From positions 1-14,876 of the forward strand of contig PMHN01000186.1 in the NCBI GenBank assembly GCA_003156695.1: a stretch of 14,876 bases of DNA, read 5' to 3'. Origin of the DNA: Gammaproteobacteria bacterium. GTDB taxonomy: Bacteria > Pseudomonadota > Gammaproteobacteria > Steroidobacterales > Steroidobacteraceae. Shown here in pieces: positions 1 through 4,797 of the stretch. Made by a program: the position numbers and the translations under genes. The stretch's first letter is position 1, and each line of letters starts with the position of its first letter. The notes under the pieces were generated by a model. It was not told the origin of the DNA. It did not search any database and worked only from the letters and a program-made list of their open reading frames with translations.

Positions 1-318
1 GCGCTCGGGCAGTTTCTCGGCCGCTACTCCAACGGTGAGACCGGCGACATCGGGCTGACGCACGTGATCGCGCCCGAGGCACGCTGGTCGCCGTTCCTTA
101 CCCTCGGCGTGGGCCTCGTGCACACCGAGCCGAAGGCCACACTGGTACAGCCGCTGGTCCGCACTGAGCAATCGGCCTACGTCGGCGGCGGCATCCGCTA
201 CTACCTCACGCGGCGGTTTTTCCTGCGCGCGGAGTACAAGGCCCACTATATATTCACCAAGCGCAACGAGAACGAGGAGGCTGACGAATGGAAAATGGGA
301 TTCGCATTCTTCTTCTGA
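1..318 (+). CDS. Outer-membrane beta-barrel protein, C-terminal part (5' truncated)
   Basis: The frame is open from base 1, so the gene begins upstream of the window; 105 codons precede the TGA at 316-318. The visible part alternates polar and hydrophobic/aromatic residues as beta-strands do. It has a glycine-rich turn (VGGGIRYYLT) and a 'RRFFLRAEYKAHYIFTKR' strand pair, and it ends in four aromatics (AFFF). A C-terminal Phe is the usual BAM recognition signal of outer-membrane barrels. The strand pattern resembles the next gene ('ITEDFFFQGELG'), so both may belong to the same small barrel family. The stop lies 31 bp inside the next gene, which implies translational coupling. The ligand or role cannot be told from this fragment. 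Confidence 0.8.
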   Translation, partial: ALGQFLGRYSNGETGDIGLTHVIAPEARWSPFLTLGVGLVHTEPKATLVQPLVRTEQSAYVGGGIRYYLTRRFFLRAEYKAHYIFTKRNENEEADEWKMGFAFFF

Positions 319-1001
319 CGGCGGCGCTGGCAACCCTCCCCGGGTGCGCCTCGGTGAGCAACTGGTACCACCAGCGTGCCCAGCGCCAGCAGGCCGCCAG
401 CGGCGGCTCACAGTCTACCGGCGACCAGCAGCCGGATGACACGACGCCGCCGCGCGTCATCGACCCGGAGGTGGCGCGCCGCCAGATCACGGTACCGCGC
501 ATCAAGAGCTCCAACATCGAGCTGGGTCTGGATTACGGCATGCTGTCCATCGAGGACTTCGGCACCAATCCGGTCTACGGGCTCACCGCCGCCTACCACA
601 TCACCGAGGATTTCTTCTTTCAGGGCGAGCTCGGCCGCTCGACCGGCGGCCTCACCAGTTTCGAAACGCTCTCGGGCATCCAGCTGCTTACCGGGTCTGA
701 GAGGCGCTTCACGTATTACGATCTCTCGCTGGGCTACAACTTCCTGCCTGGCGAGGCCTTTATCGGTCGTGGCCGCGCCATGACGAGCGCCTTTTACCTT
801 CTCGGCGGTATCGGCAGCACCGACTTCGCCGGCGATACGAAGTTCACTGTGAACTTCGGCGCCGGCTACCGCGTGGTGCCGAAGGATTGGCTGGCGGTGC
901 ACATCACGGTGCAGGATCGTGTGTTCCAGTCGAGCATTCTCGGTACCGCCAAGCTCACCAACAACATCGAGGCGCGAATCGGCACGACCGTATTTTTCTG
1001 A
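288..1001 (+). CDS. Outer-membrane beta-barrel domain protein with lipobox
   Basis: A 237-aa protein whose ATG is preceded by a strong GAGGAGG at 274-280 (7-nt spacer), which supports a start inside the upstream gene. Residues 5-19 are hydrophobic and run into the lipobox L17-P18-G19-C20, so it is probably lipidated at Cys20. A Gln/Ser-rich low-complexity linker spans about 26-55. From about residue 75 the sequence shows amphipathic strands (IELGLDYGML, GLTAAYHITEDFFFQGELG) and ends in TTVFF, a barrel C-terminus. This matches the general form of small 8-stranded barrels found next to TlpA/DUF4266/DUF3570 genes. Its stop is 13 bp before the TlpA gene. A lipid anchor together with a barrel is unusual; the Cys could instead be a coincidence in an ordinary signal peptide. 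Confidence 0.82.
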   Translation: MENGIRILLLTAALATLPGCASVSNWYHQRAQRQQAASGGSQSTGDQQPDDTTPPRVIDPEVARRQITVPRIKSSNIELGLDYGMLSIEDFGTNPVYGLTAAYHITEDFFFQGELGRSTGGLTSFETLSGIQLLTGSERRFTYYDLSLGYNFLPGEAFIGRGRAMTSAFYLLGGIGSTDFAGDTKFTVNFGAGYRVVPKDWLAVHITVQDRVFQSSILGTAKLTNNIEARIGTTVFF

Positions 1002-1014
1002 CAGAGGAACGTAC

Positions 1015-1503
1015 ATGAGCAACCGAATCGCAGCCATCGCGGCCGCCCTGGTCCTGTCCGTACCGGCACTGGCGGCAGTGCCGAACGCCCCGGCGCCGTC
1101 GTTCAGCCTCGGCGCACGCGGCGGACAGAACGTGAGCCTCGCGCAGTACAAGGGCCAGGTGGTGATGATCAATTTCTGGGCGAGCTGGTGCGGGCCGTGC
1201 CGCCAGGAAATGCCGTTGCTCGAAAGCATTTACAAAAAGTACAACAAGCTCGGCTTCACGCTGCTCGGTGTGAACGTCGAACCGGATTCGCAGGCCGCCG
1301 ACAAGTGGCTCAAGGAAACGCCGGTGAGCTTTCCCATCCTTTACGATACGGAGAGCAAGGTCAGCAAGCTGTATGATGTGCCCGGCATGCCGAGCACCGT
1401 CATCATCGATCGTACCGGCAAGGTGCGGTTTATCCACCGCGGCTACGTGCCCGGCGACGAGAACGAGTATCTCGACAGCATCCGCACGCTGATCCGCGAA
1501 TAG
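1015..1503 (+). CDS. TlpA/ResA-like periplasmic thioredoxin
   Basis: A 162-aa exported thiol-disulfide oxidoreductase. ATG 1015 follows AGAGGAA (1003-1009, 5-nt spacer). An earlier in-frame start at 919 would lie inside the previous gene and remove the signal peptide, so it is rejected. Residues 1-20 form a signal peptide ending ALA. The AhpC/TSA/redoxin-type fold follows, with the catalytic motif W58-C59-G60-P61-C62 and the cis-proline loop GMPST (Pro126). In this family such proteins reduce disulfides in specific periplasmic clients such as apocytochromes. No CXXCH haem-binding protein or cytochrome-maturation gene is visible, so a client in the same operon is more likely: the Cys-containing DUF4266 tail or the DUF3570 barrel. 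Function as a thioredoxin is near certain; the client is inferred. Confidence 0.93.
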   Translation: MSNRIAAIAAALVLSVPALAAVPNAPAPSFSLGARGGQNVSLAQYKGQVVMINFWASWCGPCRQEMPLLESIYKKYNKLGFTLLGVNVEPDSQAADKWLKETPVSFPILYDTESKVSKLYDVPGMPSTVIIDRTGKVRFIHRGYVPGDENEYLDSIRTLIRE

Positions 1504-1532
1504 GCGGGCAGCGGTCTTCGGGAGGCGCGCAT

Positions 1533-1538
1533 GAGGAG
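1533..1538 (+). promoter_or_regulatory. Ribosome binding site deciding a GTG start (DUF4266)
   Basis: GAGGAG lies 6 nt before GTG 1545 (9 nt before the adjacent GTG 1548). The nearby ATG at 1531 is in another frame and reads only six codons, so the small lipoprotein uses a GTG start. Confidence 0.6.
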
Positions 1539-1544
1539 TTCAAG

Positions 1545-1775
1545 GTGGTGAAGGTGCTACGCGCCCTGTCCGTGGCGTTGCTGCTGGGCGCGCTCGCCGG
1601 GTGCGCGGCGCCGGCTCCCTGGGTGAAACCCTACGAGCGCGAGCACTTCGCCGACCCCATCATGTCCTTCGACCGCGATCCGGTCTCGAGCATCTACCTC
1701 GAACACGTGTTCGAGACCCGCGAGGGTTCCCACGGCGGCACCGGTGCGGTCGGCGGCGGCTGCGGATGCAACTGA
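1545..1775 (+). CDS. DUF4266 family small lipoprotein with CGCN tail
   Basis: A 76-aa protein with a lipoprotein signal: hydrophobic residues 4-18 and lipobox L17-A18-G19-C20. The body contains 'PWVKPYEREHFADPIMSFDRDP' (in part), typical of DUF4266, and it ends in a glycine-rich segment with two cysteines (GGGCGCN, residues 70-76). That Gly-Cys-Gly-Cys-Asn end is the family hallmark as I know it. The mature protein would be about 57 residues, anchored by lipid, with a free dicysteine tail that could bind metal, carry a disulfide or be modified. It sits between TlpA (41-bp gap) and DUF3570 (10-bp overlap). A redox partnership with TlpA is inference. The family assignment is firm; no member has a proven function that I know of. 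Confidence 0.88.
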   Translation: MVKVLRALSVALLLGALAGCAAPAPWVKPYEREHFADPIMSFDRDPVSSIYLEHVFETREGSHGGTGAVGGGCGCN

Positions 1776-3013
1776 ACGGCGTGGGGGGGCCGTCTGGGTG
1801 TACGCGCCCGGACCCCGGATTGAGCCCGTTCGCGCGCACGCTGGTGGCGATGCTCGTGATCACCGCCCCGGTTCTGGCCGGTGTGCTTCCCGACGACCGC
1901 GCCGATGTCATGTACCACCTCTATAACGGCGGCGACATCACCGTGCAAGGCCCGGAGCTGCTGGTGCGCAAGAAAGTCACCGACAACCTATCCCTGTCGG
2001 CCGGCTACTACGAGGACATGATCTCGAGCGCCTCGATCGATGTGAAACTCTCGGCGAGCCCCTACCACGAGATACGCAAGCAGGAGAACGTCGGCGCCGA
2101 CTACCAGCACGGCAAGACTACTTACAGCGTCGGCTACATCCACAGCAGGGAGCCGGATTACATCGCGGACACCACCTTCTACTCGGTGAGCCAGGACATG
2201 TTCGGCGATCTCACCACGGTCACCATGGGCTATAAGCGCGGCTGGGATAACGTCTACCGGGACGAGTGCAACCCGGCATTGCCGGCACATCCTACCGGTA
2301 CCGAGTGCCCACAGATCATCAACGACCCGAGCTTCCACGAGCGCGCCGACCACCACGGCTACTCGCTGTCGTTGAGCCAGATCCTGACGCGCAACATGAT
2401 TCTCGGCCTCAACTACGAGCTGCTCACCGACGAGGGCTACCTCGCCAACCCGTACCGCGAGATCCGCTATCTCTCGCCGGGCACGGCTAACGGCTTCACG
2501 CTCGCGCCCCAGGTGTATCCCAACACCCGCACCAGCAGCGCCGCCTCGGCGCAGCTGAAATACTACCTGCCCTACCGCGCGGCGCTCACCGCGGAGTACC
2601 GCTTCTACACCGACACCTGGGGTGTCGTCGGGCACACCCTCGAGTTCGACTACACCCACCCGGCCTGGAAGCACTGGATCTTCGACGGCAGCCTGCGCTT
2701 CTACAAGCAGACCCATGCCGACTTTTACAGTGACCTCTTCCCGCGGGCCGATTACCAGAATTTCATGGCGCGTGACCGCGAGCTCGCCGCCTTCGACGAC
2801 TACACCGTGGGGGTCGGGGCGTCTTACGAGTTTCACGTGCTGAGCGCGCCGTGGATCAACAAGAGCACTTTCAACGTGCGCGTCGAGCACCTGACGGTGG
2901 ACTACAGCGATTTCCGTAACGCCCTGCTGGCCGACGTGTACGGCGCCGGCAACGAGCCCTTGTACAAGCTCAATGCGAACATCTTCCAGGTATTCGCCTC
3001 GATCTGGTTTTAG
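1766..3013 (+). CDS. DUF3570 family outer-membrane beta-barrel protein
   Basis: A 415-aa protein. ATG 1766 is chosen because it overlaps the DUF4266 stop by 10 bp, as expected for coupled translation. An in-frame upstream extension to 1601 would be antisense-like, Arg-rich sequence inside DUF4266. Residues 22-39 are hydrophobic and end in APVLAG, a signal peptide with a long N-region; ATG 1850 is an alternative start. The mature protein opens with 'LPDDRADVMYHLYNGGDITV', characteristic of DUF3570, continues with many alternating amphipathic strands and ends in ASIWF, a barrel C-terminus. Cys168 and Cys181 bracket a short loop and could form a disulfide. DUF3570 is often found with DUF4266 and thioredoxin genes. 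Its transport or redox role is unknown. A weak hairpin follows the gene. Confidence 0.88.
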   Translation: MQLNGVGGPSGCTRPDPGLSPFARTLVAMLVITAPVLAGVLPDDRADVMYHLYNGGDITVQGPELLVRKKVTDNLSLSAGYYEDMISSASIDVKLSASPYHEIRKQENVGADYQHGKTTYSVGYIHSREPDYIADTTFYSVSQDMFGDLTTVTMGYKRGWDNVYRDECNPALPAHPTGTECPQIINDPSFHERADHHGYSLSLSQILTRNMILGLNYELLTDEGYLANPYREIRYLSPGTANGFTLAPQVYPNTRTSSAASAQLKYYLPYRAALTAEYRFYTDTWGVVGHTLEFDYTHPAWKHWIFDGSLRFYKQTHADFYSDLFPRADYQNFMARDRELAAFDDYTVGVGASYEFHVLSAPWINKSTFNVRVEHLTVDYSDFRNALLADVYGAGNEPLYKLNANIFQVFASIWF

Positions 3014-3023
3014 CCGCAGTCCC

Positions 3024-3057
3024 CCGCGGCAGGGGCTTCCTTAAGCCCGCGGCTTTG
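3024..3057 (+). terminator. Candidate terminator hairpin after the DUF3570 gene
   Basis: A perfect 6-bp stem GGGCTT/AAGCCC (3033-3038 with 3043-3048) closes a CCTT loop. CCGC (3024-3027) could extend the stem with GCGG (3049-3052) across a bulge. Only three T residues follow, so intrinsic termination would be weak. It is the only secondary structure in the 160-bp gap to the SYLF gene. Confidence 0.4.
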
Positions 3058-3173
3058 ACGGCGCGCATCCGGATTGCGAGTGAGTTAAGCTTCCGTCCAG
3101 GTTCGCTCATTGCCCGTGCGCGCGAGTGTCGGCAGGCAGCGACAGTCCACGTACGCCAAGGGGATGTTCAGTC

Positions 3174-4004
3174 ATGCGCACCCGTACCTCTCTTTTCACC
3201 CTGCTCGCCGCCGTGATTTTCGCGGGCGCCGCAGCCAGCGTGCACGCCCAGGCGCGTGAGCAGGGACGACTTCTGACCGCCTCACAGGTTCTCGAAGAAC
3301 TCAGCGGTGCCCGCGACGAGGCGATACCCCAACGGCTGCTCGAACGCGCCTACGCGATCGCGGTCATTCCCGATGTCACCAAGGTGGCCTGGTTCCTGGG
3401 CGGCCGGCGCGGACATGGGGTTCTCGTCGTGCGCGGCAAGGACGGACGCTTCTGCGACCCGGTGTTCGTTACCATGACTGGCGGCAGCTTCGGGTTGCAG
3501 TGGGGTGTGCAGTCCACGGATATCGTGCTGGTGTTCACCACGCCCAAGGGCATCGAAGGGATCAGCGGCGGCAAGGTCACTCTCGGCGCGGATGCATCGG
3601 TCGCCGCAGGTCCTGTGGGCCGACAGGCATCGGCGGGCACCGATGCGGCTTTCAAGGCCGAGGTGTACTCCTATTCACGCACGCGCGGCGCGTTCATCGG
3701 CCTCGCCCTCGACGGCGGCACCGTGAACATCGATGACAGCGCGGATGCCGCGTTCTACAACAAGCCCGGCGTCCTCGCGGCCGACATCATGTCCGGCAGC
3801 GTCACGAGCGAAGATCAGAGCGCGCATCGCTTCCTCGCCGCGGTTGCTACCAGCACCGGCGAGCAGCGCTCGGCATCCGCCCAGGCACCTGCGGGCGCGC
3901 CGCCTGCCGGAGCCGCCCCGGCCCCGGCCCCGGCACCGCAGCCGGCGGGTGGCGTGCAATCGTTCCCGCTTTCCGATCAACAACCCGGAAGCGAGCCGAA
4001 ATAG
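3174..4004 (+). CDS. Secreted SYLF-domain (Ysc84-like) lipid-binding protein
   Basis: A 276-aa protein. ATG 3174 is chosen over GTG 3126 because it starts a normal signal peptide (MRTRTSLFTLL, cleavage near VHA-Q at residue 25) and has AAGGGGA 9-10 nt upstream. The SYLF domain covers about residues 33-225, with family landmarks: IPDVTKVAWFLGGRRGHGVL (64-83), DPVF..MTGGSFGLQWG (95-111), LGADASVAAGPVGR (137-150), EVYSYSRTRGAFIGLALDG (163-181) and FYNK. SYLF domains bind phosphoinositides or membrane lipids in eukaryotes; the bacterial secreted forms have no settled role. A Pro/Ala-rich tail (about 236-258) encoded by hexamer repeats follows. It stands alone, separated from the operon before it by a probable terminator, and converges on the hydrolase gene at 4018. 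Confidence 0.92.
   Translation: MRTRTSLFTLLAAVIFAGAAASVHAQAREQGRLLTASQVLEELSGARDEAIPQRLLERAYAIAVIPDVTKVAWFLGGRRGHGVLVVRGKDGRFCDPVFVTMTGGSFGLQWGVQSTDIVLVFTTPKGIEGISGGKVTLGADASVAAGPVGRQASAGTDAAFKAEVYSYSRTRGAFIGLALDGGTVNIDDSADAAFYNKPGVLAADIMSGSVTSEDQSAHRFLAAVATSTGEQRSASAQAPAGAPPAGAAPAPAPAPQPAGGVQSFPLSDQQPGSEPK
3915..3938 (+). repeat. GCCCCG hexamer repeat in the SYLF gene
   Basis: Four tandem hexamers, three exact GCCCCG and one GCACCG, encode the Ala-Pro repeats of the protein tail. Slippage here would change tail length without shifting the frame. Confidence 0.8.
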
Positions 4005-4018
4005 GCGCGGCCGCGCCT
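4003..4018. terminator. Perfect 16-bp palindrome joining two convergent stop codons
   Basis: Each 8-base half (AGGCGCGG) is the exact reverse complement of the other. It begins inside the SYLF stop codon (4002-4004) and ends on the first base of the hydrolase stop codon (4018-4020). It is the only structure between the two convergent genes. A GC-rich hairpin of about six pairs could form in RNA from either strand, but there is no T-tract, so a bidirectional terminator role is only a suggestion. Confidence 0.4.
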
Positions 4019-4785
4019 CAGCGCAGCTCGCTGTAGGCGGCCGTGAACTGCGGCCACCAGCGCGCCATGCGGCGATAGCTGTGCGTGACCTGCGGCAGGC
4101 CGACGAAGCGCGCGCCGGCAACCGCTGCGACGAAGCTGCGCGCTGCGGGCGCCGGACACTCCTCGTCATTGAGCCCGTGCAGCGCGACCCACGGTGCCGG
4201 CAGCGTTGCGGCCGGCAGCAGTCGCACCCCGCCGCTGCGCGGCAGGTACTGCACCGCGGCTGAGCGGCACAGCGGCTTCAGCAGATCCAGGTCCTCGCAG
4301 AACGAAAGTGTCAGCGCGCCGGCGAACGATCCGGCGGGCGATTGCGCGAGTCCGAGGTAGGCAAAAGTCGCACCGGCAGAATGTCCGATCAGGACCGGGG
4401 CGGTGCGCGTCAGCTGGTAGCGCTGCTGCAGATAGTGCGCGAGTGCGGCCAGCTCGGCGCCTGGGGCCACGCAGCTGGCCGGATCACGCCCCAGGCTCTG
4501 CAGCAGGTCCTCGATGTCGACGCCGGCGACCAGGGTGCCGCTGGCCGCAAGCTCCTGCGCCAGTGACCCGATGAATGGTGTCCAGCCACGATCCCCGGAT
4601 AGCACGAGTGCGAGTCGCTCCGGCGTGCCCGCCGGGCGGTAGATGTGCAGGGTGCGGAAGCGGCCGTACGACAGCGCCTCGGGCCGCAGCGCCGCGTCCT
4701 GGCAGGCGCACTGCAATAGCAGCAGCACGCATAAGCCGGCGCGCAGCCGGGTGAGCGCCTGCGTCCTGAAAGAGCGCGCCGCCAC
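4018..4785 (-). CDS. AcvB/VirJ-type alpha/beta hydrolase, exported
   Basis: A 255-aa protein with a GTG start and no clear Shine-Dalgarno sequence. It begins 12 bp after the TonB-receptor stop, so translation probably depends on coupling. Residues 14-28 form a hydrophobic signal; Cys26 or Cys28 could be a lipidation site, though the lipobox is poor. The VirJ-like hydrolase domain starts with LALVLSGDRGW (58-68), has the nucleophile elbow GHSAGA (134-139, Ser136) and has candidate Asp207 and His235 (VTHSY) to complete a triad. AcvB/VirJ proteins are periplasmic; AcvB hydrolyses lysyl-phosphatidylglycerol in Agrobacterium, and VirJ was tied to type IV secretion. No lysyltransferase or secretion gene is visible here, so the substrate is open. 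Confidence 0.82.
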   Translation of the reverse strand: MAARSFRTQALTRLRAGLCVLLLLQCACQDAALRPEALSYGRFRTLHIYRPAGTPERLALVLSGDRGWTPFIGSLAQELAASGTLVAGVDIEDLLQSLGRDPASCVAPGAELAALAHYLQQRYQLTRTAPVLIGHSAGATFAYLGLAQSPAGSFAGALTLSFCEDLDLLKPLCRSAAVQYLPRSGGVRLLPAATLPAPWVALHGLNDEECPAPAARSFVAAVAGARFVGLPQVTHSYRRMARWWPQFTAAYSELR

Positions 4786-4797
4786 CGGGGAGCAGCG

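Noticed and set aside
919..1014. Longer N-terminus for the TlpA protein
   Set aside because: It would overlap the barrel gene by 83 bp and bury the signal peptide; ATG 1015 has a good ribosome binding site.
408..1229. Long open frame on the - strand across the barrel and TlpA genes
   Set aside because: High GC gives long antisense frames. It lacks a ribosome binding site and family character, and it opposes two well-supported genes.
1988..2890. 300-codon open frame on the - strand inside DUF3570
   Set aside because: Val/Arg/Glu-rich composition typical of the complement of a barrel gene; no recognisable domain, and the + strand gene is firm.
3055..3089. TTGACG as a -35 for the SYLF gene
   Set aside because: No -10-like hexamer lies 16-18 bp downstream; the nearest AT-rich bases (GTTAAG) are 23 bp away.
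3126..3173. Longer GTG start for the SYLF protein
   Set aside because: It adds 16 polar residues ahead of a normal signal peptide; ATG 3174 has a usable ribosome binding site.
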